This document shows positions 50,647 to 59,094 of a DNA stretch of 64,000 bases, in pieces. The stretch spans positions 11,480 through 75,479 of the forward strand of contig CALKNK010000021.1 of assembly GCA_938091165.1 (NCBI GenBank), written 5' to 3'. This DNA comes from an uncultured Ilumatobacter sp. Lineage in GTDB: Bacteria; Actinomycetota; Acidimicrobiia; Acidimicrobiales; Ilumatobacteraceae. Position 1 is the first letter of the stretch; each line of letters begins with the position of its first letter. The position numbers were made by a program, and so were the translations under genes. The notes under the pieces were generated by a model, which did no database searches, was not told where the DNA came from, and worked only from the letters and a program-made list of their open reading frames with translations.

Positions 50647-51639
50647 ATGACGCACAACATTGCAGTGATAGGAGGCGACGGCATCGGCCCGGACGTCACC
50701 GCAGAGGCCATAAAGGTCGTCCGGGCGGCCGGAGTCGACATCGCCACAAAGGAGTTCCATCTCGGTGGTGCCCGTTATCTGGAGGACGGAGAGATCTTGA
50801 GCGACGCAACGCTCGACGAGTTGCGGCCCTTCGACTGCATCCTTCTCGGCGCCGTCGGTCATCCCGACGTGAAGCCTGGGGTCATTGAGCGCGGACTGTT
50901 GTTGAAGATGCGCTTCGACCTTGACCTCTATATCAATCAGCGACCGTTCCTCGGCACGGCACCGGGAAGCGACACGGAACACAACTTCGTCGTCATTCGC
51001 GAGAACACCGAGGGCCCATACGTCGGTGAAGGTGGAGCGATGCGCATCGGAACGCCGTACGAAGTTGCCACCCAAGGATCAGTGAATACTCGGATGGGTG
51101 TCGAGCGGTGCATTCGCTACGCCTTTGACCTGGCTGCAAGCCGGGAACGTCAGCACCTCACCTTGGTGCACAAGACCAACGTGTTGTCGTTTGCTGGGAC
51201 TCTGTGGGAGCGCACCTTCAACGAGGTCGCTGCCGAATACCCACAAGTCGGCACGGCATACAACCATGTCGACGCTGCGTGCATTTACTTCGTGCAGGAT
51301 CCGCATCGCTACGACGTGATTGTCACCGACAACCTGTTCGGCGACATCCTCACAGACCTCGGTGGCGCTGTATCGGGCGGCATTGGCCTGGCCTCGTCGG
51401 CCAACCTCAACCCGACCCGCACCGGCCCGTCGATGTTCGAACCGGTGCACGGTTCGGCCCCCGACATCACTGGCCAGAACAAGGCCAACCCCACAGCAGC
51501 AATCTTGTCCGCGGCTCTCATGCTTGATTTTCTGGATGAAGGTAGTGCTGCGGATCGGATTCGCGCGGCATGTGCTGATCCGGTTACTGGCAGCACCACC
51601 GACGTAGGTGACGTCATCGCCGAGCGCGTGGGACACTGA
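50647..51639 (+). CDS. leuB: 3-Isopropylmalate dehydrogenase
   Basis: A 330-residue NAD-dependent decarboxylating dehydrogenase for the third leucine step. It has the start HNIAVIGGDGIGPDVTAEAI, the substrate helix with ERGLLLKMRFDLDLYINQRP, VIRENTEGPYVGEGG, the metal-binding DPHRYDVIVTDNLFGDILTDLGG and the cofactor loop VHGSAPDITGQNKANPTAAI. The sequence is of the shorter actinobacterial LeuB type. The ATG at 50647 starts at the right place; ilvE begins 5 bases after its stop, so the two are one operon. No operator is obvious upstream. Confidence 0.96.
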   Translation: MTHNIAVIGGDGIGPDVTAEAIKVVRAAGVDIATKEFHLGGARYLEDGEILSDATLDELRPFDCILLGAVGHPDVKPGVIERGLLLKMRFDLDLYINQRPFLGTAPGSDTEHNFVVIRENTEGPYVGEGGAMRIGTPYEVATQGSVNTRMGVERCIRYAFDLAASRERQHLTLVHKTNVLSFAGTLWERTFNEVAAEYPQVGTAYNHVDAACIYFVQDPHRYDVIVTDNLFGDILTDLGGAVSGGIGLASSANLNPTRTGPSMFEPVHGSAPDITGQNKANPTAAILSAALMLDFLDEGSAADRIRAACADPVTGSTTDVGDVIAERVGH

Positions 51640-51643
51640 CGCC

Positions 51644-52561
51644 ATGCCCATTACTCCCACGCCAAAGATCTGGATGAATGGCGAACTTGTCGACTGGGAT
51701 CAGGCCCAGGTTCATGTGCTCACCCACACGCTGCACTACGGCACCGGAGTTTTCGAAGGCATTCGGGCCTACGAAACGGCTGACGGTCCGGCGATCTTTC
51801 GTCTGACCGAGCACATCGAGCGGCTCTTCTCGTCGGCCAAGATCCTCGGCTTCGAGATCCCGTATACGCCCGAAGAGCTCATTCAGGCAACCAAAGATAC
51901 GGTTGCCTCAACGGGTCTGGCATCGTGCTACGTCCGCCCACTTGCATATCTCGGCTACGGCGAAATGGGACTCAACACACTGCCCTGCTCGACCGAGGTC
52001 GCCATCGCCTGTTGGCCGTGGGGAGCGTTGCTCGGCGATGATGCCGTCCAGAAGGGGGTGCGGATGAAGGTCTCATCGTGGACGCGTCACGATCACAACA
52101 CGATGCCCCCAGCGGCGAAGACAGTCGGCAACTACGTCAACTCTTCACTTGCCAAGGTCGAAGCACTGAAGGCTGGCTACGACGAAGCGATCATGCTCGC
52201 CCCCAACGGACTCGTAGCCGAGTGCACGGGGGAGAACATCTTCGTCGCACGACAGGGCAAGCTACTGACCCCGCCGTTGTCAGCAGGTGCACTCGAAGGG
52301 ATCACGCAGAACACGGTCACATCGCTCGCTGAGGATCTTGGCTTCGAAGTGCGCGTCGACAACATCGCTCGCAGTGATCTGTACATCGCTGAGGAGGCAT
52401 TTGTCTGTGGCACCGCCGCTGAAGTCAGCTCTATTAACTCGGTCGACGAACGAGATATCCCTTGCCCAGGTCCGATGACGCTCGCCCTGTCCGAGGCGTA
52501 TTTGGCCACCGTGCGCGGCGAGAACTCCAAGTACAAGTCCTGGAACGAACTCGCCGTCTAA
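51644..52561 (+). CDS. ilvE: Branched-chain amino acid aminotransferase
   Basis: A 305-residue fold-IV PLP aminotransferase that makes leucine, isoleucine and valine from their keto acids. The family pattern is clear: HYGTGVFEGIRAYET near residue 30, the PLP lysine in PPAAKTVGNYVNSSLAKVEA, GYDEAIML, the E-C-T-G-E-N-I-F-V pattern (VAECTGENIFV) and GITQNTVTSLAED. It follows leuB by 5 bases, which links the last common transamination step to leucine synthesis. The start ATG 51644 gives MPITPTPKIWMNGELVDWDQ. Length and motifs are normal. Confidence 0.95.
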   Translation: MPITPTPKIWMNGELVDWDQAQVHVLTHTLHYGTGVFEGIRAYETADGPAIFRLTEHIERLFSSAKILGFEIPYTPEELIQATKDTVASTGLASCYVRPLAYLGYGEMGLNTLPCSTEVAIACWPWGALLGDDAVQKGVRMKVSSWTRHDHNTMPPAAKTVGNYVNSSLAKVEALKAGYDEAIMLAPNGLVAECTGENIFVARQGKLLTPPLSAGALEGITQNTVTSLAEDLGFEVRVDNIARSDLYIAEEAFVCGTAAEVSSINSVDERDIPCPGPMTLALSEAYLATVRGENSKYKSWNELAV

Positions 52562-52637
52562 TCCACACTCCTCCCGTTTGTGTACAGCGAAGCCGTCGCT
52601 GGTGACACACTCTGGGTCTGCGAACGGAACGATGAAG

Positions 52638-53606
52638 TCAGACAGCGAGAGCCTGGTGGATCTTGATTACTGACTGAAGACTGTCACGGGCCAGGTCGAG
52701 TGTCGGGCCAGGAAAAAGGCTGACGTCGTCGGCGCCGGCGTCGGTGAGCGCCTCGATGTGGGTCACGACATCGTCGAGCGTGCCGATAGCGCCGATATCG
52801 ACCCACCATTCGTCGGGAAAATCGACGATGGCTTCGGAGCCGTCCGCCGTGAAACGTTCGAGCATCTCGTCATAGTGCGGGTGCGCCTGAATGCCTGCTT
52901 CAGGTTGGCTGAGTAGCCCGGCGACAAACGGACTCATCGCGAGATGAGCCAACTTGCGGTTGGGGATAAGGCACAGCGCGCTGAACACCGAGGTGCGGAA
53001 ACCGTCGGGTGATCCGGCCCGCTCGATTGACTGTCGCACATAGGCGGGGCCCGAGCCTTCCGCCAGCACGACGCCGTCGGCAATTCGGCCGGCGAGTGCC
53101 AGCGACTTAGACCCGCGAACGCCGGCCAATACCGGCGGTATTTGAGTGGGTGCCGGAACGAGCGTCACGTCGCGCATCGTCACTTCACTGCCGTCAAAGG
53201 TAACGGTTTCGCCTTGGAGTAGTCGCCGAACAGTGGTGATCACCTCGTCAAGCGTCGTCAGAGGTGACGGTGTGCGGGCACCCATCTGTTCCATCCAGTC
53301 CTGCACGCCGTGCCCGATGCCGGCAAGCAATCGCCCTGGTGCGAGTTCGGCTAGCGTCGCAATCTCCATTGCGGTGACAGCGGCATTGCGCGCCACCGCA
53401 GGCAGGATGCCAAGACCGACTTGGAGTTGGTCCGTGCGAGCGAGCGCTGTTGCGGCGAGCGAGATACCTGCTGTGAAAAAGCAGTCTTCGATCACCCACA
53501 GTTGTTCGACGCCGCCCGCTTCGAGTCCCTCGGCGAACTCGACGACGGCAGCCGACGGCAACGAACGATCGAAACACATCCCAAGACTTGGTGTTCTGAG
53601 AGTCAT
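52638..53606 (-). CDS. LLM-class F420-dependent oxidoreductase
   Basis: A 322-residue luciferase-like monooxygenase-fold enzyme. It has the usual TIM-barrel features: SLGMCFDRSLPSAAVVEFAE, VGLGILPAVARNAAVTAMEI, LAELAPGRLLAGIGHGVQDW and VLAGVRGSKSLALAGRIADG, then GFRTSVFSALCLI. Such proteins in actinobacteria use the deazaflavin F420, often for dehydrogenation or reduction of small molecules; the substrate is unknown. TACGGT lies 6 nt before the ATG at 53606, so it has its own leaderless promoter and does not depend on the structured region upstream. It is convergent with ilvE, 76 bases away. Confidence 0.9.
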   Translation of the reverse strand: MTLRTPSLGMCFDRSLPSAAVVEFAEGLEAGGVEQLWVIEDCFFTAGISLAATALARTDQLQVGLGILPAVARNAAVTAMEIATLAELAPGRLLAGIGHGVQDWMEQMGARTPSPLTTLDEVITTVRRLLQGETVTFDGSEVTMRDVTLVPAPTQIPPVLAGVRGSKSLALAGRIADGVVLAEGSGPAYVRQSIERAGSPDGFRTSVFSALCLIPNRKLAHLAMSPFVAGLLSQPEAGIQAHPHYDEMLERFTADGSEAIVDFPDEWWVDIGAIGTLDDVVTHIEALTDAGADDVSLFPGPTLDLARDSLQSVIKIHQALAV

Positions 53607-53612
53607 CGCCGC

Positions 53613-53618
53613 ACCGTA
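53613..53618 (-). promoter_or_regulatory. -10 element of the LLM oxidoreductase gene
   Basis: TACGGT (53618-53613) ends 6 nt before the ATG at 53606, placing the transcription start at the start codon, downstream of the structured region. Confidence 0.5.
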
Positions 53619-53700
53619 ACCGACCCGACTTCACCGAAAACTCGTTCGGTTCCGATCGTCCGACGAGAACTTTCTACACGTTTAGGATCTGCGCCGAAAT

Positions 53701-53765
53701 AATTTGAAAAACAAGAATGCCCCGTCAGGCGCAGCCAGACCGAGGTCGGCGCTCCCTTCGGGGCA
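53701..53765 (-). terminator. Terminator of the proposed noncoding RNA
   Basis: In RNA sense TGCCCCG (53765-53759) pairs perfectly with CGGGGCA (53724-53718), enclosing a smaller hairpin, and is followed by TTCTTGTTTTTCAAATT. It has the hairpin-plus-T-tail form of an intrinsic terminator, reading on the minus strand only. Confidence 0.65.
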
Positions 53766-54376
53766 CTCAAGGCGGACAGATCCACCACTGATCGATCGAC
53801 GGGAATTAACCTGCGTCTCGATCAGTTCACATCGCCCGTTGCGTTCACCTCGACCAGTCGAAACTGGCCGCTGTGGCGCAGCGGGCGATGCCGCTTCTCG
53901 GGACACGTTGCCGGCAAGCCGACCCCGCCCCCGAGTTGTCACCGTTTCACGCTGACCCGGTTTCCCGCGCCATCAAAAGCTGGTGCCAATCAGAACCGAC
54001 CTCTCGGAGGCCAGTTGGGGTGGCCCCAGATCCATCGGCTCTGCACCACTGCCCCGTCTCCGAACACCGACCCGGAGGCCGACGTTCGGTTCGGTTGCCT
54101 CGCCGAATCGTTCGGTTTCCCGAACGACCCTGCAGATCCCCGTGGCCGCTCGTTCCCCGAGGGGACCGCTCGACTCGATTGGACCTGACACCTTGACCGG
54201 TTGCCCGGACTCGGTGCCGACTCCCCGTTGATCGCCTTTTACCCGAAGGCGCAGTACGAACCCGGTTTGAGGTGGCCGTGAACTCTGTCCGTTCCGAACC
54301 CGCTGTGTCACACAAGCGATGTGGGCGGAGTCGAAACCCCATCCTCACCGCTCCGGTGGCTTGCGCTGTTCTGAAC
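53706..54376 (-). ncRNA. Proposed large structured noncoding RNA, class unknown
   Basis: No protein family is recognisable in this part of a 0.97-kb gene-free region. Read on the minus strand it holds many perfect or near-perfect hairpins. Examples (plus coordinates): 54108-54127 TCGTTCGG/CCGAACGA with GAAA loop; 54197-54208 CCGG/CCGG with GCAA loop; 53854-53867 CCAGT/ACTGG with TTCG loop; 54233-54251 CGCCTT/AAGGCG; 54301-54318; 54346-54358; 54016-54028; 53998-54012; 53897-53935 CTCGGG/CCCGAG enclosing CGG-CTTG-CCG; 53868-53884; 53787-53826 with nine-base arms. The stable tetraloops (GNRA, UUCG, CUUG) appear on this strand only. A promoter-like TTGACC lies at 54412-54407 and a T-tailed terminator at 53701-53765. 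It does not match RNase P, tmRNA, SRP RNA or a group I/II intron by eye. Confidence 0.5.
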
Positions 54377-54381
54377 AATCA

Positions 54382-54412
54382 ACAGTAAAGACGTAACGCA
54401 ATCACTGGTCAA
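54382..54412 (-). promoter_or_regulatory. Promoter for the proposed noncoding RNA
   Basis: TTGACC (54412-54407) as -35, then TTTACT (54389-54384) after 17 nt or TACTGT (54387-54382, TAnnnT) after 19 nt as -10. Transcription would start near 54376. It is one of the better -35 matches in the window. Confidence 0.5.
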
Positions 54413-54572
54413 GGGGTTTTCCGAAAGACACAGGGTTATCCCCGAACCTTTTTTGTTACCCCCAGTTTTGGCTGTGTTGCGCACCGTTCGTGCACACCCA
54501 TGTCCACATGTTGCAGGCTTGTTATTCAGCAAGCTGTCGCGAAGAGCGCTGTAGGGAGATTGAATCGTCTCT

Positions 54573-56174
54573 ATGGATGTACGCGCAGATCGATTGGTCG
54601 AAGTGTTCGACACCACTTTGCGCGATGGCTTGCAGGTCGAGGGCGTATCGGCCACTGTCGACGACAAGCTGGCGATCGCTGAACAACTTGACCTTCTCGG
54701 CGTGCACTACATCGAAGGCGGGTGGCCCGGCGCAAACCCGAAGGACATCGAGTTCTTCGCTCGAGCGGAGTCCGAACTCACGCTCGACAGCTCGACACTT
54801 GTGGCCTTCGGTTCCACTCGTCGACCTCGCGGTAAATCTGATGACGACGCAACCTTGCGCAACCTCATTGAGGCCAACACGGCTGCGGTGTGCATAGTGG
54901 CCAAGAGCTCGGAGTATCAGGTGATCGAGGCAATGAAGACGACACTCGATGAAGGGGTGGCGATGATTGCTGACTCGGTTCGCTTTCTGCACGGGCAAGG
55001 TCGGCTCGTGCTGGTCGACCTGGAGCACTTCTTCGACGGCTACGCGAGCAGTCCCGAGTTTTCGCTGCGCGCCATCGAAGCGGCAGTAATCAACGGGGCG
55101 ACGCACCTAGTGCTCTGCGATACCAATGGTGGGGCGTTGCCCGATGAGGTCGAAGCCGTCGTTGCCGACGTCAAGGCCCACGTCGGCAACGACGCCATCA
55201 TCGGCATTCATTGCCACGATGACACTGGGTGCGCTGTAGCCAACTCGATGGCTGCAGTGCGCGCTGGTGCTGGCCACGTGCAGGGCACGCTCAACGGATT
55301 GGGGGAGCGGACCGGGAACACCAACCTCACCACCGTCATCCCAAACTTACAGCTAAAGCAAGGGTTCACCTGCCTGCCGGAAGGCCGGCTTGAGCACCTG
55401 ACCACGGTGAGTCATCGCGTCGCCGAGACGCTCAACCGCGCGGTCGATCCGCAGGCGCCGTATGTCGGTTCGTCCGCATTTGCGCACAAGGCGGGACTGC
55501 ACGTCTCGGCTATTGCTCGGGCCAAGGACGCATATGAACACATCGACCCGGCCGCCGTTGGTAATGGCACGCGATTCGTCGTGTCGGAGATGGCGGGGCG
55601 AGCGACGATTCAGATGAAGGCGGATGAACTCGGCCTGGTCATCGACGGTGCCCAGATCAATGACGTGATCGACCAACTCAAGCGTCTCGAGCACGAGGGC
55701 TACCACTTCGAAGCAGCGGACGCCTCGCTTGAGCTGCTGATGCGACGAGCAACCGGCCAAGTCCCTGAGTTCTTCGAGGTTGAGTCGATGCGGGTGATCA
55801 CCGATGAGTTGGCCGACGGGTCGTTCAGTACCGAAGCAACCGTCAAGCTGTGGATCGGCGGAGGGCCAAATGACGAAGGCGCCGAACGACATGTCTCGAT
55901 TGCCGAGGGCAACGGTCCAGTTAACGCCATTGACACAGCTTTCCGAATGGCGGCTAGGCAGTCGTTGCCGCAGCTCGCCGAGATCCACCTCATCGACTAC
56001 AAGGTGCGGATTCTTGATGGTGGATCAGCCTCAGGTGCCACGACGCGAGTACTTCTGTCGGCAACGAACGGTGCGCGCGACTGGACCACTATCGGAGTGA
56101 GTCCGAACATCATCGAGGCATCGTGGCGTGCGCTCGAGGACAGCATCGTCTATGGATTACTCCACACCTTCTGA
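54573..56174 (+). CDS. cimA: (R)-Citramalate synthase
   Basis: A 533-residue LeuA-like enzyme that condenses acetyl-CoA and pyruvate to citramalate, the threonine-independent entry to isoleucine. It opens with VEVFDTTLRDGLQVEGVSAT, has HYIEGGWPGANPKD, LVLCDTNGGALPDEV, the metal motif IGIHCHDDTGCAVANSM, GTLNGLGERTGNTN and the C-terminal LeuA dimer/regulatory domain (DYKVRILDGGSASGATTRV). The G-G-W-P-G signature and the DGLQ motif separate CimA from LeuA. AGGGAG lies 15 bases before the ATG. Because leuCD and leuB can process citramalate, isoleucine could be made with the other genes in this window. Confidence 0.92.
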   Translation: MDVRADRLVEVFDTTLRDGLQVEGVSATVDDKLAIAEQLDLLGVHYIEGGWPGANPKDIEFFARAESELTLDSSTLVAFGSTRRPRGKSDDDATLRNLIEANTAAVCIVAKSSEYQVIEAMKTTLDEGVAMIADSVRFLHGQGRLVLVDLEHFFDGYASSPEFSLRAIEAAVINGATHLVLCDTNGGALPDEVEAVVADVKAHVGNDAIIGIHCHDDTGCAVANSMAAVRAGAGHVQGTLNGLGERTGNTNLTTVIPNLQLKQGFTCLPEGRLEHLTTVSHRVAETLNRAVDPQAPYVGSSAFAHKAGLHVSAIARAKDAYEHIDPAAVGNGTRFVVSEMAGRATIQMKADELGLVIDGAQINDVIDQLKRLEHEGYHFEAADASLELLMRRATGQVPEFFEVESMRVITDELADGSFSTEATVKLWIGGGPNDEGAERHVSIAEGNGPVNAIDTAFRMAARQSLPQLAEIHLIDYKVRILDGGSASGATTRVLLSATNGARDWTTIGVSPNIIEASWRALEDSIVYGLLHTF

Positions 56175-56253
56175 CTTGCTATAGCGACCGAAGAAGTCGC
56201 AGCGGTATTGAACGTCGCACCAAAGCGGCTGCCTTTCCTGTAGAAAGAAGGCG

Positions 56254-56769
56254 ATGGCAGCACCGAAGTTCAGCCCCGTGGCACCGACATCTCGCGCCCG
56301 CGCCTACCGATCGCCCGATCATGTGCCTGACAACTGGATGCCTAATCGTCCAGCAGAGATCTCTGGCTTCCAACCTCAGGGCGATCGTCGCGGCAATCCG
56401 GGCCCGGACCAAGGATTCGCGCTACGTATAGCCCGACAACTTGCACCGTCACTAAGGATGCAGAAAGGCGAGCATGTTGAGGACGCCATCCGTGGCTGTC
56501 TTGGTGTTGCTCTTCGCCGTGCATCGCTGTTCTCGCGCGCACCGGTTGTCCACGACCTCAACATGGCGTTCACGATGTGGGGCTTTCTTGACGAGACGCC
56601 GCCCACTGACTTGATCGAGTTTCGCCAACCCTTGTTCGAGGGAGTCCGCCATGTTGGTCATCACTACGCCGAGGCGCGCTTCGTCGCAGACATGGTGCCT
56701 GAAGCGACGCTTCGGCTCGCACCGGCTGAGATCGATGCGAGCCAGTGGCGCGATCTCCTCGGCGTCTGA
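56254..56769 (+). CDS. Conserved hypothetical protein
   Basis: A 171-residue soluble protein that I do not recognise. The first 50 residues are Pro/Arg/Gly-rich and probably flexible (SPDHVPDNWMPNRPAEISGF); the remainder looks folded and helical (QKGEHVEDAIRGCLGVALRR, VHDLNMAFTMWGFLDETPP, VRHVGHHYAEARFVADMVPE). Several conserved-looking His and acidic residues near the end (GHHYAEARF) may be functional, but no known motif fits. An AAGAAGG ribosome binding site precedes the ATG by 3 bases. It lies between cimA and galT, same strand, with 79 and 138 bases of spacing, so operon membership is uncertain. Confidence 0.65.
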   Translation: MAAPKFSPVAPTSRARAYRSPDHVPDNWMPNRPAEISGFQPQGDRRGNPGPDQGFALRIARQLAPSLRMQKGEHVEDAIRGCLGVALRRASLFSRAPVVHDLNMAFTMWGFLDETPPTDLIEFRQPLFEGVRHVGHHYAEARFVADMVPEATLRLAPAEIDASQWRDLLGV

Positions 56770-56895
56770 TCCCTCGGTCTCATCGGAGCGCAGCGTTCAG
56801 GGTGGCGATGGCCTTTTATTGCTAACAACGCCCTGTATTGGGGAGGTGTTCGCAATTGTTCGCTCAGGCCGTTGCTCTGATGAGACCTTGACGAA

Positions 56896-56901
56896 TACGG
56901 T
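56896..56901 (+). promoter_or_regulatory. -10 element of galT
   Basis: TACGGT ends 6 nt before the GTG at 56908; leaderless spacing, deciding the start. Confidence 0.45.
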
Positions 56902-56907
56902 CAAGAC

Positions 56908-57939
56908 GTGCCTGAGACCTTTGACCCGTCGACCCACCCGCATCGTCGTCGCAACGCGCTCACCGGAGATTGGGTCGTGGTGTCGCCACAGCGGACAAAG
57001 CGGCCATGGCAGGGTCAAACCGACGAACCAGCCATTACTCGTCCACCTGACTACGACCCGGATTGTTACCTCTGCCCCGGCAACGAGCGAGCCGGTGGCG
57101 GAAAGAACCCTGACTACACATCGACCTTTGTCTTTGAAAACGACTTTGCAGCGCTGCTCCCGGATGTGCCGACGCCCCCTGCCGAAACGGTCGCCGGGGC
57201 AAGTAGCTCGCTGTATCAGTCGGGAACCGGTGATGGCGAGTGTCGAGTCATCTGCTTTTCGCCGAAACACGGGCGGACACTCGCAACCATGGATCTCGAC
57301 GAAATTGGGGTAGTAGTTGACCTCTGGAAGGAACAACACGGTGAGCTGCTTGAGCGGTTCGAGTATGTGCAGCTATTCGAGACGCGCGGCGCCATTTCCG
57401 GGTCGTCGAACCCGCACCCGCACGGTCAGATCTGGTCGTCGAACTTCCTTCCAAACGAAATCGTTATTGAGCTTGAACACCAGCGGGCCTATCACGCCGA
57501 GTATGGACGACATCTGTTGCTCGACTACGTCGAAAACGAATTAGCTACTGGCGATCGGGTCATCATGTCCAACGACCACTGGGTCGTCGCGGTGCCGTAC
57601 TGGGCGTACTGGCCCTACGAGACGATCGTGCTGCCGCGACGCCGAGTGGCATCGCTGCTCGACCTCGCCGTCGACGAGAGCGAGGCGTTGGCCGAAGCGC
57701 TGAGGGTCATGCTGCGCGGCTTTGATCGGCTTTTCAACACGCCGTTCCCGTACTGCTCGGGCTGGCACACTGCGCCACGGAGTCAAGACGCCCACTGGCA
57801 GCTTCACGCTCACTACTACCCGCCGTTACTGAAGTCGGCAGACGTGGCCAAGATTCCCGCAAGCTATGAGTTGTTAGCGAACCTGCAGCGCGACCTGACT
57901 CCTGAGACAGCTGCGGCCAATCTTCGTAACGTGCTGTAG
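56908..57939 (+). CDS. galT: Galactose-1-phosphate uridylyltransferase
   Basis: A 343-residue HIT-superfamily nucleotidyltransferase. The covalent-intermediate histidine lies in SNPHPHGQIWS (H-x-H-G-Q); zinc ligands appear as CYLCPGN near residue 52 and an HPH/His downstream; the start HRRRNALTGDWVVVSPQRTK and GWHTAPRSQDAHWQLHAHYY are typical GalT segments. It exchanges UMP between UDP-glucose and galactose 1-phosphate. GTG 56908 follows TACGGT by 6 nt. No galK or galE is adjacent, so a broader sugar-1-phosphate role is possible. It is convergent with hisC, 16 bases apart. Confidence 0.93.
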   Translation: MPETFDPSTHPHRRRNALTGDWVVVSPQRTKRPWQGQTDEPAITRPPDYDPDCYLCPGNERAGGGKNPDYTSTFVFENDFAALLPDVPTPPAETVAGASSSLYQSGTGDGECRVICFSPKHGRTLATMDLDEIGVVVDLWKEQHGELLERFEYVQLFETRGAISGSSNPHPHGQIWSSNFLPNEIVIELEHQRAYHAEYGRHLLLDYVENELATGDRVIMSNDHWVVAVPYWAYWPYETIVLPRRRVASLLDLAVDESEALAEALRVMLRGFDRLFNTPFPYCSGWHTAPRSQDAHWQLHAHYYPPLLKSADVAKIPASYELLANLQRDLTPETAAANLRNVL

Positions 57940-57955
57940 CGCCGGCGGGTTGAGC

Positions 57956-59044
57956 TCAGCAGGTCGGCGTAGGTCGCACCTCTGTGAGTGCAGCAAGAAA
58001 GCGGTTGTTCCAGTCCCGGCTCGCAATAGTCACACGAACTCCGACGCCAGCAAACGCCCGAGTGACGACGCCTCGCCGCTCCAGTTCGCTGCCCAGTGCG
58101 GTTGCGTCGGCAGCGACGGGGAGCCACACAAAGTTTCCCTGCGGCTCGGGGATGTTCCACCCAGCATCACGCAATATTCCGGTCACGCGTGTTCGCTCCG
58201 TGACGACCTCGGCAACCCGCGCCCGCATCTCGGAGGCAGCGTCGATGCTCGCTCGAGCGGCACGCTGCGCCAGTTCATTGACGGCAAAGGGGACTAGGGA
58301 CCGATCGATCATGCCGATCACCTCGGGGTGGCCAAGCGCATAGCCCACACGCAGGCCAGCCAACCCATGCGCCTTACTGAAAGTGCGGGTGATCACCAGG
58401 TTCGGGTGGTCGGCGAGCAGCAAAGTCGAGTCCGTGACGCGCTCGTCGGTCACGAATTCAGAGTATGCCTCGTCAAGCACAACCAGACAGGTTGACGGGA
58501 CGGAGTTCAGAAAGGCGATGATCTCGTCAGTGCCGACCACGGTGCCGGTCGGATTGTTTGGATTGGTAACAAATACAAGCCTGGTGTCGGCATCGATCGC
58601 CGCTGCGAGTGACGGGAGATCAAAGGTCTCGTCGAGCAGCGGGACGCGGATCTCATCGGCTTCGACCAACGCAGTAAACAGCGGGTACGCCTCGAAGGAC
58701 GGCCAACACATCGCAACCTTGTCGTCAACACCGACGTAGCTGAGAACGAGCTGCTGGAGAATACCTGCCGACCCAGCGCCGACGGTGACCTGGTCGGCGT
58801 CAAGGCCGACGAACGCAGCGATGTCGGCGCGCAAGACGGCAGCCCCGTGATCGGCGTAGAGACCGAGATGTTCGATGCCCCCGCTGATCGCACCGGCGAC
58901 CGACGGAAGTGGACCGAACGGCAATTCGTTCGAGGCCATCTTAATCGCGTCTGCGATGCCATGCTCGGCCGCAACTGCGGCAGCTGAACGGCCGGGTTGA
59001 TATCCGGGAAGCGCTGCCACCGCAGCGCGAGGTCGTCCTGTCAT
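57956..59044 (-). CDS. hisC: Histidinol-phosphate aminotransferase (HisC-like)
   Basis: A 362-residue fold-I PLP aminotransferase. Features are GYQPGRSAAAVAAEHGIADA and KMASNELPFGPLPSV near the N-terminus, VGAGSAGILQQLVLSYVG, FVTNPNNPTGTVVG, LDEAYSEFV with the PLP Asp and Tyr, the Schiff-base lysine in TRTFSKAHGLAGLRVGY and the phosphate-binding FVWLPV segment. In actinobacteria similar proteins act on histidinol phosphate or aromatic amino acids (Pat), so the exact acceptor is not certain. hisN lies at 1.7-2.5 kb; other his genes are not in this window. Confidence 0.85.
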   Translation of the reverse strand: MTGRPRAAVAALPGYQPGRSAAAVAAEHGIADAIKMASNELPFGPLPSVAGAISGGIEHLGLYADHGAAVLRADIAAFVGLDADQVTVGAGSAGILQQLVLSYVGVDDKVAMCWPSFEAYPLFTALVEADEIRVPLLDETFDLPSLAAAIDADTRLVFVTNPNNPTGTVVGTDEIIAFLNSVPSTCLVVLDEAYSEFVTDERVTDSTLLLADHPNLVITRTFSKAHGLAGLRVGYALGHPEVIGMIDRSLVPFAVNELAQRAARASIDAASEMRARVAEVVTERTRVTGILRDAGWNIPEPQGNFVWLPVAADATALGSELERRGVVTRAFAGVGVRVTIASRDWNNRFLAALTEVRPTPTC

Positions 59045-59094
59045 GGCTCCATATTCACAGATCCAGGGCGTGGCGCTGTGGAAGGATCAGCGTC

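Noticed and set aside
54320..54345. TTTCGACT motif near the 5' end of the proposed RNA, as in tmRNA (GGTTTCGACT).
   Set aside because: The matching 3' tRNA-like end with a T-arm and CCA, and a resume-codon frame, are not found within the next 700 bases, so tmRNA is not supported.
53706..54376. RNase P RNA for the gene-free region.
   Set aside because: The conserved P4 and GGAAAGTCCGG-type core sequences are absent on both strands.
53947..54378. Minus-strand frames of 113-143 codons across the structured region.
   Set aside because: Arg/Gly/Ser/Thr-rich low-complexity translations without a recognisable fold; hairpins explain the sequence better.
54425..54520. TTATCCCC and TGTCCACA resemble DnaA boxes; considered a replication origin.
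   Set aside because: Only two imperfect boxes, no AT-rich unwinding region and no dnaA/dnaN/rpmH neighbours.
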